Positions 1-12,599 of a DNA stretch of 64,000 nucleotides are shown here, in pieces. Each line of letters starts with the position of its first letter. Position 1 is the first letter of the stretch. The position numbers and the translations under genes were made by a program. Below the pieces are notes generated by a model that saw nothing but the letters and a program-made list of their open reading frames with translations, made no database searches and was not told the origin of the DNA. The stretch comes from Pipra filicauda. Taxonomy: Eukaryota; Chordata; Aves; Passeriformes; Pipridae. The stretch spans positions 248,001 through 312,000 of the forward strand of contig NW_024104096.1 in assembly GCF_003945595.2 (NCBI RefSeq). Direction: 5' to 3'.

Positions 1-3000
1 ACTAATTTTGGTCCGTGAATCAGAGGTTTAGTTCTAATTTCAGATGTGGCATGAATCAGGTACACTTCAGGTGACAGTGTGGAGGGAAGACAGGCTGTCA
101 ACATCAAGTGTATTTTGCTGTTACTTAGTAAATGATAGTGAATAAAACCAAAACAAAAGTGGATTTTGAAGGGCAGATGATTCACTTATTTTTTTTTTGT
201 TTGTTTCCCACTTCTACTAGAATTGAATTTGAAGTCTTGGTGAATGTGGTGCCTTTAAGTGATTCATCTCTATTCAGATTATATTATTCCAAATTCAACT
301 TTATAAGCATAAATTAGGGAAAATTCATTCTCAAATATACACAACCTTTCAAAGATTTTCTCAGCCATTACTACATTGCAAATAATCAGTTTACTTCCTG
401 ATCTAAACCTTTCACTTGAGATTTTAAACATATTATTTAACACAGAGGAATCATGAATTTAGTACTTGTACTTATTAGCATATAGTCAGAATAAATCCGA
501 GGAAAACAACTGAGAAAATTAGAAATATATTACATACTAACTTTATACAGTTTAACAAGCAGATGCTGAGAGCTTGTTTGATGGCATATTTTTATTCAGA
601 ATTATTTTAGGGATTATCTTGGAGCTGTACTGTGGATTATGGAAAAAGAGTAATTTCAGTTTAATTTAGCCCTATGAACATGTGAAAGTGTTTCAGACAG
701 GTGAAGTATACAGAGCGATGTCTTAAGCTAGCACTCCAGGGACTATGAATGAAAAAAAAGTCAGTTGCCAAGTGGAGTTGGCATTTTACTAAGTCTGGAT
801 ATAATTGTGCTAGAAATCTTGAGGACACTTTGAAGTAGTCTTAAGAGAGGATATTGCCTACTGGAATTCCTTCTTTGTGCAAGTTTCACTGCAATTTATT
901 TTAGTTCAAATATTCTTGTGACATAAGATTATACTCTTGCTCTGGATATGTATATTCATTTCACCAAGTGAAATTGTTGAGAGCTATGTGCACTCGCTTC
1001 TGTGCCTGCTGACCTACTTTATGTGGTTCATGTCTTGCAACTGGAAAATAGTCACGAAAGCCAGACCGAGCTTTTTATTATGGACGTACACTGAGCTGCC
1101 AGTCCTTTTGAGCTGACTGCCCATCATTTCATGTACTTTTGCTGTTTCTGCTGGACTTTAATGATTCTGTTCTGTGCTTTCTTTTTCTCTTTGCTGTACC
1201 CAGATCTTAACCCACGTAAAACAAAGTCAGCCCCAGGACCAGCATCAACATTTCACAGTATCCCAGCAGCACATTTATGAGCACTGAGCTTTACAGTCAG
1301 GTGCAGCCAGAGCATGTAGATCTCTTCTGTCTCAGTTGCCTTCCATTAAATAGGGATAAAACCTGGAACTTGTATTACTTTTCAGAATAAAAAAATCCTA
1401 TGTCTAGTATCACCCTTCTCTTTTTTTCCATAGCCTTTCTATTACTGACATCTTTCAAGTTGTCAATAGGAGAGACCACTCTATGAAGTTGCAGTCCCCT
1501 TTGTCAGGTATCCCTTACTGCAGCCTATTGAGGACTTTGTCAGTTATCAGTATGCTTGAGTAGAGTGATTTTCCTGCTCTGACCAACTTCTTTTATCCCA
1601 AGACACTCTATCTGAATGAGTTCTAATGATCCTCTCTTATTAACTGTTGATCTTCCACTGCTAATTTGCTGACAAGTGCAACAATTTCTCCCTATGCCCC
1701 CTAACCACACAACATAACCAGGTTACTCAGAAAATGGGAATTGAAACCCGGGAAAGAACATATGCAAACATCTATCTGGAATAAACTCCTCCTGCCACTT
1801 AAGCATTCTAAGATCTGAACAAGAAGTAGCTCTATAGGGGGAGAACAACAAACATGAGAAAGAAAGTGACAAGATTCCTTTTCAGACCTTAGTGGTGTGA
1901 AAACATGTAGAATTAGTTTTGAAAGCACAAATAATGATGTTGAGACACATGCAAAACTAGCACAGAATACAACTCTGATTTACTGGTGGTTGTTCTAAAA
2001 TACAGTTAGGGCCAGAGGGCAGGAGTTCTGCAAATTAATGTATCATTAATACATCTATTGCCTTGTGGAGGACACAAACCATACCAATCGTATTTGGAGA
2101 GTTTTGGACCCTGGTCCTAAGGAATGCTGAAAAATGACCCTGCAAGCTGAGTAAGTCAACCCTAAGATCACTGAAATAAAATGCGTAAGGCTTAAATGAT
2201 GGTAGACTGGTTTTTTGTTTGTTTGTTTGTTTGTTTGTTTTGTGTGTGGTATCACCGAAGAAAAGACATTCAGATGTATATAACTTACAGGATTTCTAAT
2301 CTCTCTTATCTTTCTTCTACCCCACAAAGTGAATGCTCTGGCCACCAGGTTAAAAACCAAGAAAAAGTGGATCATTCTTAAGTTATTCTACTTTTATTAA
2401 AATTGTTTTCAACAACAGGAACACTCTGCAACCTAAACTGAAGCAAGTGTCAGATTTTGTGACTTTGGCATGAGCATCCCATCCACAAAGGTGTAGAATT
2501 ATGTTCCTTCCCTTTTACACTGAAGTTCTTGGTGCAGCTTAACAATTCCAAAAGTTTGTGCAGTTTTGATGTAAAAGAAATCCAGCAATAGCATTAAACC
2601 ACAAATCTTCAAATACTGAATTTTCAATATTGAAGACTTAAAAAAACCCGTTAAAATAAGATTTGAAAATCTTATCTTCATAACTCCTAGTGTCTTTCTA
2701 GGCAAGTGCTTATAGCTAAGCAGTCTCCTGCTAAGAAACAGCTCATGAAACCTTTCAAAAAGTGTTTGCATCTGCAGAGGTACCTCCCTGTCTTAAATAC
2801 TTGCAGCGATCAACACTCTAGAAGAGAAAGGGAGATAAAGAACCAATTAAGTTCTGACTCAGGACAGTGGCACAGATAAGTGCTCTCTTAGGCTTATGCC
2901 TGCCTATCAGTGGCATAAAGCCAGATGCCATCAATGGCACTGTTTTGTCAGATGCTTATCAGAGACTGTCTAGGCTTTACTGTTTATAAATTAAGTATTT

Positions 3001-4524
3001 GCTAAATTACAGAAAGTAAGTATACCCTCCACTTATCTTTGCTTTAGAGAGACTGATACAGTGAATTATGAAGTCAAACCTTAGGCTAGAAGAAGCCTTT
3101 AGAGATTAAGTCATTGCATTCTTTCCCAAACAATTAGCAGCACTAGACTGCTAAGAGGAGATCAATCGTAATTGAGGAACTAAGCGAGGGCAATAAACAA
3201 ATTACTAGTGTTTTCTCTGAAGCCTGTTTTACAGATTCACTGTTATTTAATCCAGAAGCTTAGTAGATTGTAAATTATCCATTAGAGTTGTCACAGGCCC
3301 CTTGAAAAGGATTCACTTTGTGATAAAAGTACAAGAAAGAAAATCTCACTAGTTATTTTGGGTGAAACAGGAAAACACCAGCTGATTCATAATCACAGTT
3401 GTGCTGCCTATTTCTTGATGACGGTCAAGTGGTTTAGAGGTTTTCTTGACAAACGTCAACATTTTAACATTACTAGCTTCACTATGAGGCACGTGGCATC
3501 TTCTCCATCTTTCATTGTGATATTCAGTGCAGCCTTTGGAAGAATTTTCAAGTCTCTATTTCCTTTTTCTTTCTGTTTTTGTTTTGTTGTTTGTTTTATT
3601 TTGTTTCCCCCACCTATCTTAGGTAGCAAGGAACAGGAATACTGTTTTTAGAGCAGGACAACTGCCCATATAGAAGTGTATTAGGATATCTGCATACTGC
3701 AATGAAGTCTGAAGTATAGGCATACACAAAAATAGTTATTTAAATGAAAGAGACCTTATTCTTTGCCTATTCACTATCCCAGTGCAATAGCTACAAAGCA
3801 GAGAAATTAATGTTTTTCTTCTCTTCTAAATCCCCTCACTCAAAGGATGAAAGATATTTGTTTTGTTTTCAGTTCTTTTTATTTCACTTGTATATGTTGG
3901 CAGCTGATAGAGCACCAAATCTTGTCAATCCCAATGTGCTACGCACTGAAATATAAAGAACATTACAATTCCTGCTCAGAAGAGCTTAAGGACGAAAATC
4001 TAAAGGACAAGACACGGACAAAACAGCGATATCACCGTTCGCAAAGCTTTTGCACTCACTCCCAGAAAATAATGAGAAACACTATAAAGCCCACAATATT
4101 TAAAACATTGTATGTATATTACAGTTTTTGAGTTCAAGTTTCCAGAACTTCTCCTGCAATCATAATGCCAAACCTGCAACCCCCTTAAAAAAACCAACTT
4201 TTTTTTCAATTAAGAGTAGAAATCTAATATTGTTTGTGAGTCTCCTGTGTGTTTAACCTTAGAGAAAGCACTAAAAATAAAATAGAATTCCAATTAAAAA
4301 AAAATAATTAGTCTTCACAAACACTGCACAATACCCAGAAAGAAGTAGAACAGGAGGAAAAAAAAAATATGGCACATCAGAGAACATAAAGGAAAAAAAC
4401 ACAAATGCATTTCCATGGTTGGTTTCTTCCTGGAATCTGCCAAAATTTCGTTGCCAGAATTTAAAGAGAGCCAAAATGACATAGCTACAAAAAGGATAGC
4501 TATATTAGAGGACTAGAATGTGTT
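1..4524. other. Unique AT-rich noncoding stretch
   Basis: No gene, RNA or recognisable transposable element is visible. Open frames here are all below 110 codons, overlap on both strands and carry no domain motif. The only structured element is a short GTTT microsatellite near 2.2 kb. Intron or intergenic sequence fits best. Ancient decayed repeats could be present but cannot be recognised by eye. Confidence 0.6.
2217..2240 (+). repeat. (GTTT)6 microsatellite
   Basis: Six uninterrupted copies of gttt, preceded by a short T run. The reverse-complement AAAC reading makes a Lys/Gln/Thr/Asn-rich stretch in an opposite-strand frame, which is therefore an artefact. Confidence 0.9.
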
Positions 4525-4529
4525 ATCAG
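4525..4529 (+). repeat. Target-site duplication, left copy (atcag)
   Basis: The five bases atcag lie immediately before the TG that opens the solo LTR and recur exactly after its terminal CA at 5073-5077. A 5-bp duplication is the expected footprint of retroviral integration. Confidence 0.85.
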
Positions 4530-4645
4530 TGTAGAAAATGAATAAGACGGTTTTATTACAAGCAGGGGTTTCCATGGTTGCCTCATGCCGAGATACCTGC
4601 AGGTTATTTTATTTGGGGAGCTGTTTTGTGGCCGAGGACTGGTGG

Positions 4646-4700
4646 GCTGCTTACTGTTCTGCTTACAGTCACCTATTGCTGCTTATTGTTCTGCTTACAG
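4646..4700 (+). repeat. Direct repeat inside LTR U3 (2 x 23 bp, period 32)
   Basis: Copies at 4646-4668 and 4678-4700 differ at one base (c versus t). Duplicated U3 segments in retroviral LTRs are often enhancer repeats. Whether this one has that role is inference. Confidence 0.75.
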
Positions 4701-4934
4701 GGTTGCTCACAGTTCCTTACCGTTCTTACAGTTTGAAGGCGGCCGGAAAGTATGTAAGGCAGTAAGACCAGTCTGGGCTCATTGCCAAGGGACCATGCGG
4801 CCGGGGGCAGGGAAACAACTTGATAGGTTGGTTAAAACAACCAATGGACCGCAAGAAGAAGACTATTTTAAGGAAGAAAAGAGTGAGGCTTGGCATGGGA
4901 GGAGTGAGGGAGTGGTTATGTAAATCAAAAGGTC

Positions 4935-4940
4935 TTAAAA
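4935..4940 (+). promoter_or_regulatory. TATA-like box of the solo LTR
   Basis: A ttaaaa motif lies about 70 bases before the AATAAA signal, with a GC-richer segment between them. That spacing is normal for the U3/R junction of a short-R retroviral LTR. Activity is not shown. Confidence 0.45.
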
Positions 4941-5007
4941 GGGCTCGTCCCTCCCATTTGGGTGTGCTCGGACCTGGTCATGAGTCTGGTGCACCCAGCG
5001 CGCTGCT

Positions 5008-5013
5008 AATAAA
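5008..5013 (+). promoter_or_regulatory. Polyadenylation signal AATAAA of the solo LTR
   Basis: An exact AATAAA is followed by a T-rich stretch (gttctttatttc) just downstream, as at the R/U5 boundary of retroviral LTRs. It could end transcripts read from the left, but that is inference. Confidence 0.6.
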
Positions 5014-5072
5014 GTTCTTTATTTCACTTCATTTGGCCGTCTCCGAAATTTTAATTAGAGATATTTCTCACA

Positions 5073-5077
5073 ATCAG
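5073..5077 (+). repeat. Target-site duplication, right copy (atcag)
   Basis: Exact match to 4525-4529, directly after the terminal CA of the LTR. Confidence 0.85.
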
Positions 5078-5969
5078 CATTTATTTTTCTGCCTTTTCTA
5101 AAACTCATATAAATTAGCTTGTCCTAGAAGTCCTATGACAGTTTTGATCATTATTAACTGACCCTAAAAATTCTGTTTTTCAGTAACAGTAACAAAGCAG
5201 AGTCTGTGAAATCCCAGAAGTCAGTGATAGTAAGACATCATGTGTTATTGCAACAAAATTGGAAAAAGAAATATCCAATTCACAGAAGAAAAAGATACGT
5301 CTTTTGTGGATTTGAATTGTACCTGTCATCTCTAGTTTCTCTCCTTGGCTGGTAGGCCACATACAATAATAGATAAGCAAGAGTAAGAACAAAAAAATGC
5401 ATTCCCGACTGTTGGTTTTGTCCAGTTTGCTCACTGTGAGCTTAATGACAGTCACTAAAAGCAAGCAGCCAGATTACAAAGATTTAGTGATAATGAAAAA
5501 GTCAATGCTGCCTTTACTCGACTACCTCCACTCCCCAAAATATAATGATATCTGCATATTAAATCTAACTGTTTAGAATAATAGTGTAAACCTCATGGTC
5601 CTGCAATCTTTGCTCGGTACAATAAGAGAAGCTTACAAAGAAAGGAAATAATCCTGAAACACCATTAAAAAAGTATGTGTGGGGTGTGATATCCCATTAA
5701 CTGACATCATATGCCTCCTCTGGAGAAGTTAGTTCCTAATCTTGTCAGGGAAATGCATGTGCGTACTGTGCATATGTTCGTTGGTGATGCTTTATAAATT
5801 ATCTGTCTCTGGATAAGAGGTTATGTACATCTGAAAAGTTACATTGCTCTTGGTATGAAACTTTGTGATCTGATTATTATGATTATCAGAGATGCCTCTG
5901 CCTGAACTGAGGTGCAAACGAGGCCATATGCTGAAGTCAATAGTATGGATTTTTATTTAACAGTAAATG

Positions 5970-6045
5970 TGAGGTAGAGAGACTGACAGAAAGACAAAGA
6001 AAAATGAGATGGAGAGAGAAAGAGAGTGACAGAGAAACAGAATAA
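5970..6045 (+). repeat. GA-rich low-complexity tract
   Basis: Imperfect (GA)n and gagaaa runs with few pyrimidines. The opposite strand reads as a Ser/Leu/Phe-rich frame, which is an artefact of the CT-rich complement. Confidence 0.7.
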
Positions 6046-6179
6046 GTAGGAAGATTTAACCACTCATAGATCCAGATGGCATCCCGTTGGTCCTCTTCTT
6101 CTGGTCTTGTTGGTGGTAGGGCTCCCATGAAACGTAGAGTTCAATGGGTTAATATTTGTTCAGGTGCACTTCCACTGTA

Positions 6180-6200
6180 GGGCGGGGGTGGGACGGGGGG
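6180..6200 (+). other. G-quadruplex motif
   Basis: Four G runs of 3, 5, 3 and 6 are separated by loops of 1 (c), 1 (t) and 2 (ac) bases. This satisfies the classic G3+N1-7 rule with very short loops, which are normally the most stable. It lies in otherwise AT-rich DNA with no nearby gene or CpG-rich promoter that I can see. Confidence 0.8.
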
Positions 6201-6704
6201 AGTTTTAAACTGTTTTTTACTACACTGTGTATCTGTTGCAACACTGTGGATCACATACAGTCATCTAGTTGAAGGCCTCAGAAATGAGTCTGTGGGCTTT
6301 GCTCTCCCTCTGCTGAACTCAGCCAGAGCTGTTTTTCAGCGCAGCTACTGAGATGGCTTTCCTTGTGGATACATTCTTCTCCCCCACCTGGTTTACTTCT
6401 CCTTAGACCTGAGATAACTGGACAACAGTGTCACCTTTATCTTTCTCAAGTTCCTGTCAGGTGGCTTAACTTACTTTCCAAACTTCCAGGAACTGACAGA
6501 GGAATATTCGAGGGGGAGTTTGCTGGTTGCAGATGAGCAGTTGCTTCACTTTGCCATAGCGGGCAAAGTCCTTCGGTGATCTTAACAACGTTCGGGCCAT
6601 TAAGCATTAACATCTCAGCCTCTCACACCACCCCATCGCTCAAACGTTCAGTAATTTCTCTTTTACTGCTCACTCCAAATATTTGATGATGGTGATTTTC
6701 ACAT

Positions 6705-6757
6705 AACAGACAGAAAGAGAAAAGAGAGAAGAAAGAGAAAGAGGAGAGACAACATGA
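6705..6757 (+). repeat. GA-rich low-complexity tract
   Basis: Almost purely purine stretch of gagaaa/gaga units. Same type as the tract near 6.0 kb. Confidence 0.7.
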
Positions 6758-7790
6758 ATCGTTGTCCCAAACAATGTGTTTACCAAAGCAGAAAGTAAAA
6801 TCAGGAGAATAATCACAGGATGTAATTAGATTGTAGCAACTGATGGGATATAATAGTTAAAATCACACCTCTTAATATTAACAAAGTTACAAACACAAAA
6901 TTCAGGATTTAAAGGACAGAAACAGCTGAAGCAGTAACATAAGTAATCATACAGCGTACAATAGCTATCCCAATCCTTAAAAATGCAAGCGCAGTTGACT
7001 TTACTGTTGGTGGGGTCATAAGTGAAATTATTATCTATTTTAAATGTAGTTTCTTTTTTTTTTTGAATTTCAGTGAGCAAATTGCCTTCATCGCATTCTT
7101 TTAGAATTGCTGCCACAGTAAATGGCAGCCACAACTGAGAAGTATGTGTGGTGCAGAATGTACTACACTTACCATATTGATCAGTGTAAATAAAAGAAGT
7201 GAGGTGAAGTTAAAATACCCTCTGAGGACATGATAGGAAACCTGACAGTGCATTAAACATGTTCAGGTGTGAATACAAGTCTCTGATTTACATTAGAATG
7301 TTTAATCTTTGATAACAGATTTGGTTCCAAAACTGGTTACAGGTAGACGTGCTTGAAAGTTTGTAAAAGGCTTTATTGTATTTTATCCATAGCCCATTTA
7401 CAGTCCTTCTGGTCTAGGAAAGGGGACTCAGCCATTTCCCACATAATATTTCCTTTTGGTTTTTTAAGATTATTTAGTTCACTCATTAATATCTCTGAAA
7501 AATTTAATAAAATTATAATAAATCAAAAGTCTTCTGAGGCAGAACTAGGAAGGTTAATACATACTTATATGATTCCAAATATTCGTAAATTCTTGTACCA
7601 GCTCCCAGACTAAATTTGATTGTATATATCCATAAGACAAAAGTAAAAGCTTTTCCCACATAAACTTAACAAAACTCTGGTTGTTCCCAGATTTAGTATA
7701 TTTGCTATATCATGATGTAGCAGCAATTGGTGAATAGTGAGAAGTAGCATTACTTTTAATGAAAGTAAAGAAATACTGTGCTTAGTCTTG

Positions 7791-7818
7791 ACCTCTACTC
7801 TAGTACCTCTACTCTAGT
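7791..7818 (+). repeat. Perfect 14-bp tandem duplication
   Basis: acctctactctagt occurs twice back to back with no mismatch. This is a recent slippage-type duplication in unique sequence. Confidence 0.9.
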
Positions 7819-10394
7819 GAATCTCAAACTAAAAATAATGAGATTCTTCCCACTAAGAAATTTAGCACTGGATCTGTTTACAGTCTTGGTGTATACTTTC
7901 TGATTGAAAAAATGTATTATTTGATCATAAAACCTTCATTCATAAGTGCTGGAGTTTAGTTACTGTGTTTGCAACAGACAATCCCTCTATAAAATGAATG
8001 CAAACCAGAAAGCATGCTTCTACCTTCAAAAGCTGATTATTGTAAATTTTTTCATCAATGAACACTGATAGGTTTTCACTGTGAGCTATACATTTCTAAG
8101 CAATACAAATATATGAAAATTCTGATGAGGTCTTTATTTTTCATTGGGTTAAAAAATTAAAACTAATTGGAATTGGAAATGAATCAGGTAATGTTCAAAT
8201 AAAAATTCTTTCATAGAGGATTTATAATCTTTTTTAATGAATGTCTTACAATGGAATTACTTGATCTTTGTTTTCTAACAGATTTATTTTAAATTTTGTA
8301 CATGAAAACTGGCATTTTGATTTGATTCAGAATTTTGTAGTAAATTGCTATAGTTCTTGAAATTACATTTTCCACTATAGGCACTTATATTGCTCTTCAT
8401 TAATTTTTTGTTGTAATCTGAGTCACCAAAAACCAGTGAAAATTTGGAGTTTGACAGTATCTTTCACAGCAGAACTAACTGGATGTAGGTATCTAACAAA
8501 TGTTTGAGGAAAAGGACTTTTTGGTGATACAAGCATTAAGTGTCAGTGTAGAGATGATATGCTTTGTATGTTATGGATGTGAATCCTAAGGTGAGGGTAT
8601 AGATGTGCCAATGAATAAAAGCTCTGACGATTTTATAAAATCCTGAATACATTTATATACCCACAAAAGTTGTTTATAAAGCAGCAGAAATTCCTGTGGG
8701 GCTGTAAAACCTCTCAGACTTCTGAGGGTTTGTCAAATCCATGTGATCTTATGTAACTTGTAAACTGTCAGTGAGGTGCTGCAGAATTTGTAAACTTTGG
8801 ACCTTAAACAAAATCTGGAGCAGCAGCTACAAAGCCTACCAGGACTTTTGAATTGTTCACGGTATTAGTATTTCAACAAGAAAAATTCAATTTAACTTTC
8901 CAAAATCACAAGCTGCTCTCTAGCATCACACAGATATTTGTGGAAGCAATTTAGGATATGAAGAATCACCAAATACAGAGTTGCCATCTAGGTATCAGGT
9001 TGCTGAAGATGAAAAAATACCTTAAGAGGTTAATGATGCTATTCTCTTTATTGCAATTCTCCAGACAAACTTAACTGTACCCATTTGGCAAACAAACCCT
9101 CTACAATTTTAAATCAATAGGTCTACTGTAAGAAAAACATTTTCCTTTCAGTAAGTAGAAGTGAAGACAATGTGTTCTCAAGAGTGAATTGGTTGAAAAT
9201 TAATCCAGTCATGGTTGATCCGTGATATAAACAATCTGGATAAAAGCAGTGGTTTGCATCAGTACATTGCTTAAAAAAGAAGATATTGCATCTTTTGCTA
9301 CATGAGGCTCTCAAAAAATTGCTCAAACAAATGTTTGTATCTTCAGCTTATGTGAGGTCTTTTATAACCTACTCAGTTTTTGATTGTTTCTTTGAAACCA
9401 AGAAAGTTCAAGCCTTTCCTTGTCCTTCATCCCTGCTGGTAGAAAAACTGTGTGTTTCAGTCAGCAGACAAAAGATGTGAGGACAGAGAAAACATGCGTT
9501 ATCACAAAGTATTGGTGCACTGGGGACTGACCTAAAGGGAAGGAGCCCTCACACAACATTTTCCTTATCCCAGAACTGCTTCTGCTATAACTGACTGTAT
9601 CATCTTCAAAAGATCTCTTGTAACTATTAACTTCCACTTCTCTCAGACTCCAGAAAAAAAAAATCAGTCAAATATTAGTTATGTTATAATGTCCTCCACT
9701 GAAGGTACAAGCATATCATAGCTAGAAACCTACATTTACATTACCAAGCTTTTAGATATTATTCGAATTTCACTGTTAGGAAGGTGAAACTTGTGGATGT
9801 ACAGGAAGTTTCTGTCAAAAAGGAAATTCAGTTTAAATAAACAGTTTGTAATCTCCTCAAATGTTAGGTTATGCTTAACATTTATTCTACTTAAAATTAC
9901 ATCTAATTAAGTCTACATTTTTTACTTTCATCCCTTTGTATCTCTCAGCTGCTGCACCTTAGAATATCATTTTAGGGGAAGGAGGGTTGTGGAATGCTGT
10001 ATGTGGAGAGCAGAGCAGTTCTTTGTAGACATCTGCCATTGCTTCTTATATGGATGAATACATAATACTTTCAAGTACATAAATCACATTTTAGATTTGG
10101 ATCTCATTTAAATAATACATAAGAATGTAGAAAATGTTTCAGAGGGCAAGCAAATGCTTGCAGCATAAAATTGAAAGAAATTTTGATAACAATTAACTTG
10201 TTGGTTTCTTTAGTGTGTTTTAAACCTAAGAGATGGTTATTGCAAAAACTAGTGTTGTTCTCAGTCTATCTGCAAATAAAGGTGGAGAGTGAGGGAAATC
10301 AGAAGAAAGAACATGGTAAGATGAAATTCAAGTAGTTACAAACTCCTTGTCCTTGAAGTTTATATAAATAACTTTCCTGTGTTTTTTTAACCTG

Positions 10395-10690
10395 TTCCCC
10401 TTGCTCCCCAGCCACCTCAGCAGCGAGGCATGTCACTCTGATGGTTCACATCCATCTCCTTTTATTGATGTCCACTTTGGTATCTGCACAGGTCATCAAT
10501 TTTGCTGCCTCTCTGGCAGCTGGAGGGAAAGGCAGGGCAGCCTTGTGGGACTTGGCATGTGAGGGGAGGCTCAGCTCGCTGCTGAACTCACGGTTCCAGT
10601 CAGATGCCGCTACCAGGGTGTCATAAATCTTGTAGGTGACCCAGGTGAACTCTGAGGCTCAAAGCTCACTGAAAACTGATCAGGTCTCTG
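10395..10690. other. GC-raised block with open minus-strand frame, unidentified
   Basis: Base composition rises sharply over this block compared with the AT-rich flanks. On the minus strand one frame is open from 10658 down to a stop at 10446-10448, about 70 codons, with no usable ATG near its start. It contains the stretch FTWVTYKIYDTLVAASDW. I do not recognise the family. It could be a fragment of a processed retrocopy, an exon, a decayed repeat or chance. The opposing + strand frame (10441-10626), which starts with a hydrophobic run, is more likely a shadow. Confidence 0.3.
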
Positions 10691-12560
10691 TTTAGTTTAA
10701 CAGGCCCTTTCCAGTGACAAGTGAAGGGTTCAACAAATGCTCAAACCAGATATATATTAGTTGAAAAACTAATGGTTTTTAAAAGAATGTTTGACAATTG
10801 TTTAGGGCTGTCTGTAGATCCATTATACTGATAAACGACCAACTTGGTCTATGCCAATCTGGAGATGGCCAGCAAGAAAGCAACTTTGATTATTATTTTT
10901 TTTTCCCTTCCTTGCTTCCCCACACACTCTCCACCTCTTTGGGGGCTTCATAAGAGCCTCATGTGCTGCTGTGGTCAGGAAGACTTAAAGAAGGCAGCAA
11001 AGGGTACCTGTGCAACTTATATTCAACGTTGCAATCAAAATGGAATTAAGCAAGACTGCAGATGCCTCCAGTGACCTGCTATTGACCGCCTGAACTTCTA
11101 AGTTAGGGTCAGTTGGGGCCCAGAGTAGGAGGTCAAAAGCTGGTCAGTGCTCTTCAGCTTCAGCATGTTGAATAGAGAGACTTTATTGCTGTGATTTATG
11201 CAATTTGCACAGACAGGTTAAGGAGACCTTAAAACATGCCACAGTGCTCACTTACACTGGTTACACCATCCACTTGGAAAATAAATTCCGATTGTCCATA
11301 TGAAATCTCTTGCGGATACGCCTTGAAGTATTTTACTCCCTGTGCTATAAAGATTCATGCCCACACTCGACCCCTGAACATGACAAGGTTAGTGTTTCCA
11401 GATTTATTTAAACAGCATGAACACACCAAATGAAGCAGTTTACAAAGTGGATTAATTGCAAAGGCAGAACAACAACCAGTAATTAATTTTTTTTTTTTTT
11501 AGGGGGGGAAGCAGTTAAGATCTTTACCCAGTCACAGTTGCAATTTGAACATAGCAAAGACTGATTTTTAGCCAAACCACACATACCAAACTTTGGTGCT
11601 TCCCTCTCAGTTTTTACATATTTTCTTCTCTTTGTACCAGAAATTCTACAGTTGATGGGAAACAATCAGAGCAATCATAAAGAAGAACTAAAAAAATTAA
11701 GAGCTGTTATCATTTTGTAATCAAAAGATTTTTTTCCATGTGAAGCTTAATATGGATTAAATTAATCTTAACTTCCACACCCAAAACAGTTTTAAGGACT
11801 GCCTTAGCTTCTGCTCAAACTCTGTGTCTTTTTGAGCAGAAACTAACAGTGTGATGTGGATTTTCTGACACTCATCTCTGACCACCAGACTTGTTTTTGC
11901 TGCTGATCAAAGCCAGAAATTGAACCCCAGTCATGGAAGGTGAAACAGTGAGGTATTTTTAAAACCTTTAGAGCTACGTCTTCTTCATTGTAGTAGTTCA
12001 TAACTCTTTGGTCTATGTTACCCTAGTTTAACATCTAATTTAACAAGACATTAGTCCATTATAGGGTGTAATTGTATTTGACAGAATGAAGGGAAGATGT
12101 AAAATTTGCCAAGCTCTACTCAAAAAAAATGGTTTTAGTGAGTGTATAGCTACTAATTTTCATAAGTATGTTAAGGATGCAGTTTCAGCAAGCATATTCT
12201 ATGCCCTAAATTCTATTTACGTGAAGCTCAAGAATGGCTGAGCGTGAATTGTTGAAATGCTAGGTAATTCCACCATATTTATAACCAGCTATAGAACAGA
12301 ACAGCTTTGGCAGTTAAGTAATAATTTGTTTTTAAAAGAACTTATATATATTATGTTAAGTGGTATTCTGGTCTGTCATAAGCAGAACGTGTATTATTAA
12401 TGCTGCCAAAATGTGTATTTATCTGAAAGCCTAAAATGGATACAAAAGACACTTCTCAAATCAATAATACACATTACAACCTCCTATAGAAGTATCTTTC
12501 TCATGTAATGAAATATAGGAAAACCTATCACCTTCTTGCTTAATTCCTTTAACTCAGAGA
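10691..12560. other. Unique noncoding stretch
   Basis: AT-rich sequence with no recognisable gene or element. A 14-T run lies at 11487-11500, directly followed by ag and a G run. Confidence 0.5.
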
Positions 12561-12599
12561 TTAAGGTACCTGGTGCCATCCACAGATTTACACATAAAA

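Larger units (their letters stand above)
4530..5072 (+). mobile_element. Solo LTR of an endogenous retrovirus, complete, 543 bp
   Basis: The element begins TGT and ends ACA, is flanked by exact 5-bp duplications, and has retroviral LTR landmarks in + strand order: a long U3; a TATA-like ttaaaa at 4935-4940; a GC-richer R-like stretch from about 4941; an AATAAA polyadenylation signal at 5008-5013; and a short T-rich U5. No gag, pol or env lies on either side, so this is a solo LTR left by recombination between the two LTRs of a provirus. U3 contains two near-identical 23-bp copies (4646-4668 and 4678-4700). The exact duplication and clean ends suggest a fairly recent insertion. The 5-bp duplication would suit ERVL-type elements, but the family cannot be named from sequence alone. 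Open frames inside it are not genes. Confidence 0.85.
5078..10394. other. Unique AT-rich noncoding stretch
   Basis: No exon, RNA gene or recognisable transposon. GA-rich low-complexity tracts occur at about 5970-6045 and 6705-6755, either side of a G-quadruplex motif at 6180-6200. Frames seen here are short and domain-free. Confidence 0.55.
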